Source: Afipia sp. (GTDB lineage: Bacteria > Pseudomonadota > Alphaproteobacteria > Rhizobiales > Xanthobacteraceae). Taken from it: 64,000 nucleotides of DNA. Shown here in pieces: positions 18,065-26,773 of this stretch. Every line of letters begins with the position of its first letter. The first letter of the stretch is position 1. A program made the translations under genes and the position numbers. Location: positions 1,488,001-1,552,000 of the forward strand of contig JAFKEQ010000003.1 in NCBI GenBank assembly GCA_017308575.1, in the 5' to 3' direction. Below the pieces are notes generated by a model. It was given only the letters and a program-made list of their open reading frames with translations, did not search any database and was not told the origin of the DNA.

Positions 18065-18223
18065 CGGTCCCCATCCGGCGCGTGACGACATCATCTGCCG
18101 GACCACGTAGCTGACATTGCTGCAGCAGCCCCCGTCAAATGCCGGGTCGGCACGGTAGCGCTTTGAGCGTAAATCTCGGGCCAGGATTATTGGAAACCGG
18201 GCGAGGCAGGTCGCCCGATCAAT

Positions 18224-19519
18224 GTGATCGTGAGCCGCTTGCAGCCTTTACCCGTCAACGAGATCGCGCGGCAGTTCGCAGCGGTCATGGACAAGAGCCA
18301 GAATCTGCCGCCGCCGGACATCCAGCGGCGGCAAAAGATGCTGCTCGAAAGATTGTGCCGCCACGCCCATGCCCACGTGCCTTTCTACCGGGACAGCAAT
18401 CGGCTTGCTCCCCTGTTTGGAAAAGACGGGACATTCAATCACGAGCGCTGGTCCGAAGTTCCGGTGCTGACGCGCGCCGAGGCGCAGGACAACGAGAAAG
18501 CACTGCTGGCGGAAAAATTGCCGCCCGAAATGTTGCCCTTGATGAACGACCGCACGTCCGGCTCGACGGGCACGCCGCTACGCATCAAGCGCACATCGAT
18601 GCAAATGATCTACTCGCAGGTTCTGCTCCAGCGCGCGATGAAATGGAACAACTGCGGACCCATGCAGCGTTTAGCGATTACCGATGTCGTGGCGCAGGAT
18701 GACGAGCGTGTCGATGGCGCTCCCTCCTCTCCCGAGCAGCCCGTCCTGATCCCTGCCCATCTTTCCGCAGCCGAACAGATGGACATCGTCGCCCGCGAAA
18801 AACCGCACCATGCCATCGTGTTTCCCAATCTCGTGGAAGCGTGGATCGATACCGGCGATCTCGATAAACTCGACAGCCTGCACACCATTTTCACCACCGG
18901 CGAGGTGTTGCGGCCCGAGATAAGAGCGCTGCTCGATCGCTCGCTCAAAGTCCGGATCATCAATCTTTATTCGGCGACGGAAACCGGACCGATTGCGATC
19001 GCAGGCCCCGACGGCAGGCTGCGGGTGTCCGAGGAGATCCTGCTGCTGGAGCAGCCTTCCGGTCCTGTCGATCCCTCGAAGCCGGTCGCGGTCGTTGCAA
19101 CGCCATTCTATGCTTACGGCATGCCGCTGCTGCGTTACGCGACCGGAGACTATGTCCGTTTTTCGTCGCGTCGGCCGCGCGAGGCGACGAACTTGCGCCG
19201 GCTTGAGAACGTGCTCGGACGCGAACGCAGTCTGTTCCGACGCGCCGACGGCACGCGCATCTGGCCTGCCGTGCACGGCGACATTCTCGGCGACATCATT
19301 CCGCTGCGCGGCTGGCAACTGGTGCAGGAAACCGTGGATGACATCGTACTGAAGATCGTGTCACCGGTTACGCCTACCGACGAAGCCGTCCTTCAATGCC
19401 GCCGCGCTCTTGAAAAGATGGTCCCCGGATTCGGCACCAGAATTGAAGTGGTGGATCGGATCGCCGACGAACGCGCGACAGGCAAGCGGTTCGAAAGCTG
19501 CATCTCGATGGTGGCGTGA
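18224..19519 (+). CDS. CapK/PaaK-like adenylate-forming enzyme
   Basis: This 431-residue protein of the phenylacetate-CoA-ligase/CapK superfamily activates a carboxylate as its acyl-adenylate. The phosphate-binding loop TSGSTGTP is at 111-118. INLYSATETGPI, matching the adenine-binding YxxTE motif, lies near 246-257, and the YATGDYVRF segment carries the conserved Asp. The C-terminal small domain is present. It lacks an attached carrier protein. The start is GTG at 18224 (or GTG at 18230); an ATG two bases earlier is out of frame and followed by a stop. No phenylacetate genes are nearby, so the substrate is unknown. Confidence 0.75.
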   Translation: MIVSRLQPLPVNEIARQFAAVMDKSQNLPPPDIQRRQKMLLERLCRHAHAHVPFYRDSNRLAPLFGKDGTFNHERWSEVPVLTRAEAQDNEKALLAEKLPPEMLPLMNDRTSGSTGTPLRIKRTSMQMIYSQVLLQRAMKWNNCGPMQRLAITDVVAQDDERVDGAPSSPEQPVLIPAHLSAAEQMDIVAREKPHHAIVFPNLVEAWIDTGDLDKLDSLHTIFTTGEVLRPEIRALLDRSLKVRIINLYSATETGPIAIAGPDGRLRVSEEILLLEQPSGPVDPSKPVAVVATPFYAYGMPLLRYATGDYVRFSSRRPREATNLRRLENVLGRERSLFRRADGTRIWPAVHGDILGDIIPLRGWQLVQETVDDIVLKIVSPVTPTDEAVLQCRRALEKMVPGFGTRIEVVDRIADERATGKRFESCISMVA

Positions 19520-19546
19520 CAGCACCGATCGCTCAGCAATCAATAC

Positions 19547-19578
19547 AAAAAAGGCTGGCGGAATCTCTCCCGCCAGCC
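19547..19578 (-). terminator. intrinsic terminator of outer-membrane barrel gene
   Basis: A perfect 9-bp stem (19553-19561 with 19570-19578) is followed on the minus strand by six T. It belongs to the disrupted barrel gene ending at 19602 and can also stop the convergent ligase gene. Confidence 0.88.
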
Positions 19579-19601
19579 CCGATGTTTTTCAGAGGAAATA
19601 T

Positions 19602-20371
19602 CTAGAACCTGTAACTGACGCCCAGTGTCGCGTTAACCTGATCGAACCTGACGCGTGTCGGCAGCGCATTTCCGACGTTGTCGACGAGATTGAATGTTTC
19701 GGAACCGAAATCCGTGTAGCGGACTTCCACGCGTCCGGTCCAGTTGCGCGAAAAGGCATATTCCGATCCGATGCCGACAGTGTAACCCACCAAAGTCTGG
19801 TTCGCTGACGACTGGAAACCCGGGCCGATCACGCAAATGCCCTCACAAGCCGTCGGATTGAGATTGTAGATGCTCAAATTTGAATCGACATCCGCGAATG
19901 CGACGCCGCCCGTGACGTAAAGCAGCCAGTTGTTCTCTGCGAACCCGCGCGGGCACGAAGCGAAGCCTGCCAGTTGTTCTTGAGCGACAGGCTACCGATC
20001 GAACGGAGCGTCGCACGCGGGCTGTCGTCGAAAGCCTGACTGCCCCGGACACCCGATCCGTCGAAATCGCCTTCGATACCGAAGACAAATTTATTCGACT
20101 GCCAGTTGTATCCGGCATGGATACCACCCAGAAAGCCATCGACGTTGAACTTGTCCGCATTCGCCCCGACAACCTCACTCAGATTGTCGTGCTCGTCGCC
20201 CCACGCATAACCGACATGGGCGCCGACATAAAACCCGCTCCAGTCATAGATCGGCTGAACGTAAGCCGGCGCCTTGACGTAGGGCCGCGCCGCGAGATCC
20301 GCAGCCGCGGCCGGGAGAGAGAAACAAGCCGCGGCGCCAAGCGCGGCAATTGAAAGTATAGTCCTATTCAT
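19602..20371 (-). pseudogene. outer-membrane beta-barrel (Omp25/RopB-like), single-base frameshift
   Basis: The reading frame from the ATG at 20371 encodes a signal peptide (cleavage after AAA near residue 23), then ADLAARPYVKAPAY and YDWSGFYVGAHVGYAWG, a typical Omp25/RopB N-terminus. It stays in family register to ASLRARAG near 19945. It then shifts to nonsense ending SRMSIQI, while the correct barrel sequence (AENNWLLYVTGGVAFADVDSNL, then SIYNLNP...) continues in another frame to a proper C-terminal ...LGVSYRF. Aromatic C-terminal Phe is the BAM recognition residue. The span is 770 bases, one short of a multiple of three, so one lost base near 19941-19946 explains everything. Either a real inactivation or a sequencing error. 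An intact relative lies at 25964-26704. Confidence 0.85.
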
Positions 20372-20527
20372 GGTCAGCCCTTCGATTCCGTTATGACGCC
20401 ACTATCGTCATCGAAGGACAAATCAAAATCCGGCATATGCCGGTATTCAGGGCAATAAAGCGCCGTGTTGCAGCCTTGCTACAGGTTCCCGCTCCTCTGA
20501 ATATCACTGTCGCGGGACCGTTTCGCT

Positions 20528-22159
20528 TTAGCGAACGAACGACATCATCCGGCGGATCATGGCATCGACATTCCCGTGATGGCGGCGGCCGCGCGCACGG
20601 CGCGGACGATCGTCATCGTCCGACGCCGATGCATGCACCTCACTCGTCCGCTTCGGACCGATAGCATCGAAGTTCGCCTTCTGCTCGTCGCTGAGCGAGC
20701 CGTAGAACGTATCGAGTGGCGTGCGAACGGTGTTCACGGCCTCAAGCATGGTGGTGAGCCTCTTGCCGACAGCGGCGAGCCGCGCGGGTGGCGTCGCCGC
20801 GTTTTCAGACTGACATGACGCCTTGAGCATGTCCGAGGCTTTCACCGCGGCGTTTTGCAGATCCTGCAATCCCCTCCGCTGGTCGTCCGTCGGCTTCACC
20901 GACTGTTCGATCGCCGCGGCGGGCCAGTCCGTCACGCCGGGCTGCGAGACATCACAACTGGTCGCCGTGTTCGCGGCTTCAGCAGAGCGAGACGGCCGCC
21001 GACGCTCCGCGAGCGCGTTGAACTTCGCCTTCTGCTCGTCGGTGAGCGCTCCGTAGAATTTTTCCAGCGGCGGCTGCACGGTATTGACCGCCGCGACCAT
21101 CGCTTCGATGCGCTGCTGCATCACCGCCAGCCGCCGGGGTGCCGTCAAGGCGATATCCGTCGGACATGCCGCCTTGATATCCTGCCCCGCCTTCAGCGAG
21201 GCGTTGGCGAGATCATCCAGCGCGGCGCGCTGCGTTTCGTTCGGCTGCAACGCTGCCTGAATGGAATCGATGGGCAGTCCCGCGATGTCGCGGCTGTCAT
21301 CGCCGCACATCTGCGTCAGACCGGAGCGGTCGTCCGAACTGGCCGATGTGGATGGCTGTGTGCCGCCGCTGCGGGCGGCGCGCCCCGGAAGGTAGCTGCC
21401 ATAAGCCGCAAGATCGTCGTAGCCATAGGGTGCGAAAAGCCCCGCATAAATATCCGGATAGCCGTAGTCCCAGAATGCGGCGTCGTAGTCGTAACCCCAG
21501 AGCGAATAGCCGTAGATGTCATTGAATGCGAACGGCCAAAACACCGGCCCGACCCAGCCATAGCCGCCGCGGCGATGCCGCCACCAGCCGTGATGGTTAT
21601 GCCATCCTGCAGTCGCCAGACGTGACGTCACCATCGCGCGGGTGGCCGGATTGCGCAGCGCGCTCCTGTTCTGAAATGCGCGGTTGACGGAATTGGTGTG
21701 CAGCGCATTCCTGACGGCTCGGGAGTGACGTGCTGTCACAGCGTTCGACCGGATGGCATTCGACCGGGCCGCAGGTGTGTTGGCAAAGCGCCGCGACGAA
21801 CTGCTTCGCGCGGCATTCAGGCGCGCGGCGCGCCCGCCGTGTCCGCGATGGACGTAAGACCGGCTGAAGGATCGGCCGCCACCCCTGAATGCAGGCCGTG
21901 CATACGAGCGCGAGAAATTCGGGCGGGCTCCAAAAGAGCGTCCACCGCCGATCCGGGCGCCGCCGCCCCGAAAGCCTCCGCCGTGAAATCCGCCGCCTCT
22001 GAATCCTCCACCACCATGAAAGCCGCCACCCCCGCCATGAAAACCGCCACCGCCGCCACGGCCTCCGCCGGGACGCGCCGAAGCGGCGTCGTAAACTCCG
22101 ACCGACAGCAGGCCGGCAAAAAACAAAGCCACCAGACTCGATTTGATGAAGGAGGACAT
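20528..22159 (-). CDS. secreted Gly-rich protein with two Spy/LTXXQ-like repeats
   Basis: This 543-residue protein has a signal peptide (about 1-28) and an extreme Gly/Phe/His/Arg-rich stretch (about 30-70, repeated GGGFHGG and GGGFRGG units). An Arg/Ser/Asn/Ala-rich zone follows, then a Tyr/Asp/Gly-rich stretch (YGYSLWGYDYD). The C-terminal third has two related helical repeats. Each begins with a Cys-containing segment and ends FYG[A/S]L[T/S]DEQKA[K/N]F, the LTxxQ-type signature of Spy/CpxP proteins. Spy-family proteins are periplasmic chaperones. The duplicated domain plus Gly-rich spacer suggests an envelope or surface role. The start at 22159 follows GGAGG-like sequence less well than context and is chosen because it opens on the signal peptide. 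Confidence 0.7.
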   Translation of the reverse strand: MSSFIKSSLVALFFAGLLSVGVYDAASARPGGGRGGGGGFHGGGGGFHGGGGFRGGGFHGGGFRGGGARIGGGRSFGARPNFSRSYARPAFRGGGRSFSRSYVHRGHGGRAARLNAARSSSSRRFANTPAARSNAIRSNAVTARHSRAVRNALHTNSVNRAFQNRSALRNPATRAMVTSRLATAGWHNHHGWWRHRRGGYGWVGPVFWPFAFNDIYGYSLWGYDYDAAFWDYGYPDIYAGLFAPYGYDDLAAYGSYLPGRAARSGGTQPSTSASSDDRSGLTQMCGDDSRDIAGLPIDSIQAALQPNETQRAALDDLANASLKAGQDIKAACPTDIALTAPRRLAVMQQRIEAMVAAVNTVQPPLEKFYGALTDEQKAKFNALAERRRPSRSAEAANTATSCDVSQPGVTDWPAAAIEQSVKPTDDQRRGLQDLQNAAVKASDMLKASCQSENAATPPARLAAVGKRLTTMLEAVNTVRTPLDTFYGSLSDEQKANFDAIGPKRTSEVHASASDDDDRPRRARGRRHHGNVDAMIRRMMSFVR

Positions 22160-22352
22160 GACGAACTCCACGGCAATCACCGAAGCTGCAAATGCAGCCT
22201 TGCGGGCTCAATCTTGTTCAATCCAAAAAGCACTAAATTGTTCCCACCGGCATCGGTGCTCCGTCAGCGGCGGACACCATCATGCCGGACACATCCCGAT
22301 CCCGCAGGATGGTGATCGGGATTATGCAGGCCAGAAGATGAACCGGAGATGT

Positions 22353-23744
22353 CTAGGACTTCCGCTTGCGCTTGTGCGCGAACGGGTTGGCCTTCTCGCG
22401 TAGCGTGATGCGGATGGGCGTGCCGGGCAATTCGAAGGCACCGCGCATGCTGTTGGTGAGATAGCGCAGATAGGATTCCGGCACCGCGTCCGCGCGCGAG
22501 CAGAACACCACGAAACTCGGCGGGCGGGCCTTGGTCTGGGTGATGTAGTTGAGCTTGAGCCGACGGCCAGACACCGCCGGGGGCGGATTATTCTGCACGG
22601 CCTGCTCGAACCAGCGATTGAGCGCCGCTGTCGGGACCCGGCGATTCCAGACCGCATAAGCATCCTCGATGGCGCTCATCAACCGGTCGATGCCCTCACC
22701 CATCATGCCGGACACAGCAACCACCGGCGCGCCGCGCACCTGCGGCAGCCAATGGTCGGCGTCCTCGCGCAACCTCGCGATCTGGTTCGGCGCGCGGTCC
22801 ATCAGATCCCACTTGTTGACCGCGATCACCAGAGCGCGGCCCTCGCGCTCGATCAGATCGGCCAGACGCAGATCCTGCTCTTCGAAGCGGTTCTGCGAGT
22901 CCATCATCAGCACGACGACTTCCGCGAACCGCACCGCACGCAACGCGTCAGAGACGGAGAGCTTCTCGAGCTTGTCTTCAATGCGCGAACGGCGACGCAG
23001 ACCCGCCGTATCGAACACGCGAAACTCGCGCCCCTTCCACATCACGTCAACAGCGATGGAGTCGCGCGTCGTCCCCGCCTCCGGGCTGGTGAGCAAACGT
23101 TCCTCGCCGAGCAGGCGGTTGATCAACGTCGACTTGCCCGCATTGGGACGTCCGAGCACTGCGACACGGATCGCACGCGTCGAAAGATTTTCGTCGACGC
23201 CGTCGACATTCTCGAATGCGTCCGGGTCTTCGTCCTCGTCCTCAACGGGTTCGGGCATGAGGTCGCGCAGCGCGTCGTACAGGTCGCTGAGGCCTTCTCC
23301 ATGTTCGGCGGAAATCGGAATCGGATCGCCGAGCCCGAGCGCGTAGGATTCCATCGCGCCCGCCTCGCCATGCTTGCCTTCGCTCTTGTTGGCGAGAAGC
23401 AGGACCGGCTTGTCGGCGCGCCGTGCGAAATCGGCAAAGGCACGATCGTTCGGCGTCAGGCCCATGCGCGCGTCGATCACAAACATCAGCGCATCGGCGG
23501 AAGCGATGGCCGCCTCGGTCTGCTCCTGCATCCGCGCCGTGAGCGATCCGCGCGGCCCTTCGTCGAGGCCCGCGGTGTCGATGATGGTGAATTCCAGATC
23601 GCCGAGACGCGCGGCGCCCTCGCGCCGATCCCGGGTGACGCCCGGCTGATCATCCACGAGCGCCAGCTTCTGCCCGACCAGACGGTTGAACAGCGTCGAC
23701 TTGCCGACATTGGGCCGGCCGATAATGGCAATCGTAAAAGACAT
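22353..23744 (-). CDS. der: ribosome biogenesis GTPase Der
   Basis: This 463-residue protein has two tandem GTPase domains and a KH-like C-terminal domain and is essential for 50S assembly. The first P-loop is GRPNVGKS at 9-16 and the second, GRPNAGKS, lies near residue 200. Each domain has its own DTAG switch motif ([20 protein letters not shown]) and base-recognition motif (NKSE, NKWD). The tail is basic (AHKRKRKS). The start at 23744 gives [12 protein letters not shown]; the frame upstream to 23783 is rejected. It is the last gene of a likely operon with the lipoprotein and TPR-like genes upstream. Confidence 0.96.
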   Translation of the reverse strand: MSFTIAIIGRPNVGKSTLFNRLVGQKLALVDDQPGVTRDRREGAARLGDLEFTIIDTAGLDEGPRGSLTARMQEQTEAAIASADALMFVIDARMGLTPNDRAFADFARRADKPVLLLANKSEGKHGEAGAMESYALGLGDPIPISAEHGEGLSDLYDALRDLMPEPVEDEDEDPDAFENVDGVDENLSTRAIRVAVLGRPNAGKSTLINRLLGEERLLTSPEAGTTRDSIAVDVMWKGREFRVFDTAGLRRRSRIEDKLEKLSVSDALRAVRFAEVVVLMMDSQNRFEEQDLRLADLIEREGRALVIAVNKWDLMDRAPNQIARLREDADHWLPQVRGAPVVAVSGMMGEGIDRLMSAIEDAYAVWNRRVPTAALNRWFEQAVQNNPPPAVSGRRLKLNYITQTKARPPSFVVFCSRADAVPESYLRYLTNSMRGAFELPGTPIRITLREKANPFAHKRKRKS

Positions 23745-23838
23745 GAATAGTCCGTTCGCCTTTTGGCGGCCCGGTGTCAACAAAGGGAACAGATGAAACA
23801 GCGCGTCCTGTCATAGACGACACGCGCTATCAGCGTCT

Positions 23839-24357
23839 TCAGCGGGAGAATCCTCCGCTCGGCAGAGGTGCCGGGAATACGGACGGAGCCTGCGCCGCGG
23901 GAGGCGCAGCTTGCTGTGGCTGTGCCGCTGGAGCCTGCTCCGGATCGGGCGGCGGCGCGGTGATGCGGGTGCGCTTCGGCTTCTTCATTTTCGGCGGCCG
24001 CGCGTTTGGATCATCCACAGGCGTGGGGAATGGCTCGGCTTCGCGCGACGCCGCTGCGGATTTGGCGGCTCCCCTGTGGGCCTTCGGCTCCGGCGCAGGC
24101 GGCGGCGCTTCGGCCACAGGCGGAGGCTGATCCGGCGGCATCTGCTGCGCGCCCTTATACATGTCCTTTGGCACGCCATGCTCGACGCCGGGCACACCTT
24201 CCGGGAAGACGGGCTTGCGCTCCCCGGGCAGCTTTTTCTTGGTGTCGAACCAATCCATCATGTCGGTCGGATCGAAATTGCCACTGGAACAGCCAGCGAG
24301 CGCGACCGAAATCGCGGCAAGGACGGTGGCGGCAATCAGGCGTTGCGAGCGGCGCAT
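23839..24357 (-). CDS. proline-rich lipoprotein, possible BamB remnant
   Basis: This 172-residue protein has a lipoprotein signal peptide and the lipobox LAGC (lipidated Cys near residue 22). The first half contains DWFDTKKKLPGERKPVFPEG and VPKDMYKGAQQ. The second half is Pro/Ala/Lys/Arg-rich and low in complexity, without a globular domain. In alphaproteobacteria the slot between a TPR-like membrane protein gene and der is usually filled by bamB. The LPGER-type stretch resembles the N-terminal tether of alphaproteobacterial BamB, but the eight-bladed propeller is absent. Whether this is a reduced BamB or an unrelated lipoprotein is inference. An outer-membrane or periplasm-facing location is likely. 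Confidence 0.6.
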   Translation of the reverse strand: MRRSQRLIAATVLAAISVALAGCSSGNFDPTDMMDWFDTKKKLPGERKPVFPEGVPGVEHGVPKDMYKGAQQMPPDQPPPVAEAPPPAPEPKAHRGAAKSAAASREAEPFPTPVDDPNARPPKMKKPKRTRITAPPPDPEQAPAAQPQQAAPPAAQAPSVFPAPLPSGGFSR

Positions 24358-24378
24358 CGATATCTCATTTGAATTCTG

Positions 24379-24410
24379 GGTTGTCCGGACATGATCCAGT
24401 CCGGACAACC
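24379..24410 (-). other. strong intercistronic hairpin, 12-bp perfect stem
   Basis: GGTTGTCCGGAC at 24379-24390 pairs perfectly with 24399-24410 across an 8-base loop. It lies between the TPR-like gene (ends 24445) and the lipoprotein gene (starts 24357). There is no T-run on either strand, so attenuation, mRNA stabilisation or an operator are all possible. Confidence 0.7.
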
Positions 24411-24444
24411 AAACTTGTCCCGGAAAGAGTGTGCCCTACTGGTC

Positions 24445-25098
24445 TTAACTTTTCGCAGCCGGCGGCAGCAAAGCCTGCAGCGCTTCGGCGCGGCTGCGCA
24501 TGCTTGCGGGCGTGCGGGCATCGTTGCCGATCATGTCCAGCCACTGACGGGCGGCGACGGCATCGTTCGCGCGCCATGCCGACAGCGCAAGAAGCTCGCG
24601 CGCGGTATGGCGGTAGGTGCGACCTTCGCCGGTTGCCGGTTCAAGCCGCTGACGCATGGCGGCATAGGGCTCGGTTTCGATCAGGAGGCCGCCGGCCCGA
24701 ATCCGCGCCAGATCCTGCTCCGAACTCGACAACGAGGTATCCGCGATGATGGCGTCATAGAGCTTGCCCGCTGCCTGCGGATCGCGCGTGGCAGCCTCCG
24801 CAGCAGCGCGAAGCCGCGCCAGCCCGCGATAGCCCTTCGCCCCTTCGGTGGCGATCTTGGAGAAAGCCGCTTCCGCTTCGGCGCTCTTGCCCTGCTCGGC
24901 CAGGCTGACGGCCGCCTCGAAGGCCGAACCGGCCTCGGCCGCTTTCTGAGCCTCCAGGTACTGGTAGCCACGCCAGCCGCCGACGGCGGCAACGACCAGA
25001 ATCGCGGCCGCCACGATGAAGATGGAATAGCGATCCCACAGCTTCTTGAGCTGCTCCCGTCGCAATTCCTCGTCTACTTCATTAAATATTTCAGACAC
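24445..25098 (-). CDS. YfgM-like TPR membrane protein
   Basis: This 217-residue protein has a charged cytoplasmic N-terminus (MSEIFNEVDEELRREQLKKLWDRY, in two parts), one transmembrane helix at about 27-46 and a periplasmic helical-repeat domain rich in Ala and Glu. This is the architecture of the TPR_21/YfgM family, in E. coli an ancillary partner of the Sec translocon and periplasmic chaperones. The start is GTG at 25098 and the ribosome-binding site is weak. It is the first gene of a minus-strand set with the lipoprotein and der, matching the conserved yfgM-bamB-der arrangement. Confidence 0.8.
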   Translation of the reverse strand: MSEIFNEVDEELRREQLKKLWDRYSIFIVAAAILVVAAVGGWRGYQYLEAQKAAEAGSAFEAAVSLAEQGKSAEAEAAFSKIATEGAKGYRGLARLRAAAEAATRDPQAAGKLYDAIIADTSLSSSEQDLARIRAGGLLIETEPYAAMRQRLEPATGEGRTYRHTARELLALSAWRANDAVAARQWLDMIGNDARTPASMRSRAEALQALLPPAAKS

Positions 25099-25257
25099 TT
25101 AATCGTCCCGCCCGGCATGTTTGGAAGAAACTGTGAAACGCCGCCGTCCGCGCCTGTGCAGCGCGGCTCCCCGTTGTGACGGCGGCGATACAGTACCGGT
25201 ATGGCGGCGGCAAGGCAAAGCCAGCCGGATCAGAGTGTTAACAGTGACCGGCACTCG

Positions 25258-25677
25258 CTACAGATCGAGGGGGGACCCACAGTCGTTCACGGAATGATCT
25301 TCGCAGGCGGACGCGCCGTCAGGCCGATGCCGGCCAGTTCTCAGGCCGGAGGGGGTGCAGCCGTAACGCTTGCGAAACACCCGGTTGAAATACGAGATGT
25401 CGTTGAAGCCGCAGGCCGCAGCAATGACGCTGATGGAGCGGCCCTTCGCCTCCGGATCAGCCAGCATCCGCGCCACCTGCGCCAGACGCAGATCGAGGAC
25501 ATAGGTCGAGAACTTCGCCCCCTCGGAGGCGAACAGCTTTCGAACGTAGCTCGATGAAATGCCCTGATGGGCCGCGATGTCCGCAAGGCAAAGCGCTGGA
25601 TCGTCGATCTTGGCCAGAATGTATGCCTTGATCGCTGTCATGCGCGCACCGCGCACGGTGAAGACTTCCATGTCCAT
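25258..25677 (-). CDS. AraC-type DNA-binding protein lacking a sensor domain
   Basis: At 139 residues this is little more than the AraC/XylS DNA-binding domain. Two helix-turn-helix units are visible: LADIAAHQGISSSYVRKLFASEG (about 32-54) and ISVIAAACGFNDISYFNRVFRKRYGCTPSGLR (about 81-112). Family members usually have about 300 residues with an N-terminal sensing domain. Here a TGA lies two codons before the ATG in the same frame, so the short form is real at the DNA level. It may be a truncated relic or a constitutive binder. It is divergent from the intact outer-membrane barrel gene at 25964, with a 286-base shared upstream region. Confidence 0.75.
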   Translation of the reverse strand: MDMEVFTVRGARMTAIKAYILAKIDDPALCLADIAAHQGISSSYVRKLFASEGAKFSTYVLDLRLAQVARMLADPEAKGRSISVIAAACGFNDISYFNRVFRKRYGCTPSGLRTGRHRPDGASACEDHSVNDCGSPLDL

Positions 25678-25809
25678 CCGACGTCATCCCAAGACGAGGC
25701 GAAGGCCGCCTCATGGATATGTCGCTGACAGAGCGTGACAGGTTCAAATCCCTCGAGCGTAACCGAAGCCGATGCGCATATGTCACAGTCTGTGGAAAGG
25801 CTCGCCAAC

Positions 25810-25834
25810 CTGACTGATCAGCTAGGTCAGTCAG
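25810..25834. promoter_or_regulatory. inverted repeat in AraC/barrel divergent region
   Basis: CTGACTGA (25810-25817) is perfectly inverted as TCAGTCAG (25827-25834) around 9 bases. It sits midway between the AraC-type gene and the outer-membrane barrel gene. It is a candidate operator; a small hairpin is the alternative. Confidence 0.4.
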
Positions 25835-25963
25835 CGGCCCGAACTCGCTTACCGTCAGAACCACGACACCGCGCGAGACGAGAGGCCGCATCGCAGCGCC
25901 CAACCGCATCCTTTTTGAATCTCGAATTTATCCGCGTTCAATTATTTAACCCAGGACACATCC

Positions 25964-26704
25964 ATGCGACGTTCCCCGACACTGGCTGCAATTCTCGCAG
26001 CATCGTCTCTGACCGTTTCGGCCGGATCGCTCTCAGCGGCCGATCTGGCGCCGAGGGTCTTCACCAAGGCGCCGGTCCCGGTTTCGGCTTACGACTGGTC
26101 CGGGTTCTACATCGGCGGCCATCTCGGAATGGCGGGCAGCAAAACCTGCTTGAACCAAGTGTCCCCCACGGCTTTTGCACCCGATACCGGCTGTCAGAGC
26201 GCCCACGGCGTTCTTGGCGGTGGTCAGATCGGCTATAACATCCAGTATTCCAACTTCGTCTTCGGCGCGGAATTTTCCGCGAGCGGTCTTGATGTCGCCG
26301 GGCGCCACACGCCGCCCGCGGGCACCAACAACGACAATCTTGAAATCACCGCCGACACCGGTGCGCTGCTGATGCTGACAGGCCGCGCCGGCATGACCTG
26401 GAACAACAATATCCTGGCTTACGTGAAGGGCGGCGGCGCATGGACCCGCAACAATTATTCCTTCATCGAAAACAACCAGCCGACCATTAACGTCAGCGCC
26501 TCGCGCTCCGGATGGACGATCGGCGGCGGCGTCGAATACGGGTTTCACCCGAACTGGACGCTCGGCATCGAATACAATCACGTCGATTTCGGAAGCAGCG
26601 ACCTTACGCTACAGCCGGGCTGGATCATCGCAGCCGATCAGAAGATCGACATCGTGACAGCGCGGATCAACTACCGCTTTGCGCCCGGCTGGAGGGCGTT
26701 CTGA
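25964..26704 (+). CDS. outer-membrane beta-barrel protein (Omp25/RopB-like)
   Basis: This 246-residue protein has a signal peptide (1-25, cleavage after LSA), then ADLAPRVFTKAPVPVSAYDWSGFYIGGHLG, the hallmark N-terminus of rhizobial Omp25/RopB/Omp31-type barrels. Alternating amphipathic strands follow, including YVKGGGAWTRNNY and SRSGWTIGGGVEYGFHPNWTLGIEYNHVDFG. Unlike many relatives it ends WRAF, still with a terminal Phe. It is intact, whereas its relative at 19602-20371 is frameshifted. A small eight-stranded barrel is expected. A clear terminator follows. Confidence 0.88.
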   Translation: MRRSPTLAAILAASSLTVSAGSLSAADLAPRVFTKAPVPVSAYDWSGFYIGGHLGMAGSKTCLNQVSPTAFAPDTGCQSAHGVLGGGQIGYNIQYSNFVFGAEFSASGLDVAGRHTPPAGTNNDNLEITADTGALLMLTGRAGMTWNNNILAYVKGGGAWTRNNYSFIENNQPTINVSASRSGWTIGGGVEYGFHPNWTLGIEYNHVDFGSSDLTLQPGWIIAADQKIDIVTARINYRFAPGWRAF

Positions 26705-26734
26705 AGCGAAAAGCATTCGGACGTAGATAATTAA

Positions 26735-26762
26735 AAAAGCCCGGCATCATCGCCGGGCTTTT
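26735..26762. terminator. bidirectional intrinsic terminator
   Basis: AAAAGCCCGGC (26735-26745) pairs with GCCGGGCTTTT (26752-26762) around a 6-base loop, with A and T runs on the outer sides. It separates the barrel gene (+) from panB (-). Confidence 0.92.
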
Positions 26763-26773
26763 GCTTGCAGATC

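Noticed and set aside
18139..18702. 187-codon open frame overlapping the CapK-like gene start
   Set aside because: No family features; the ligase frame carries the TSGSTGTP loop and family motifs.
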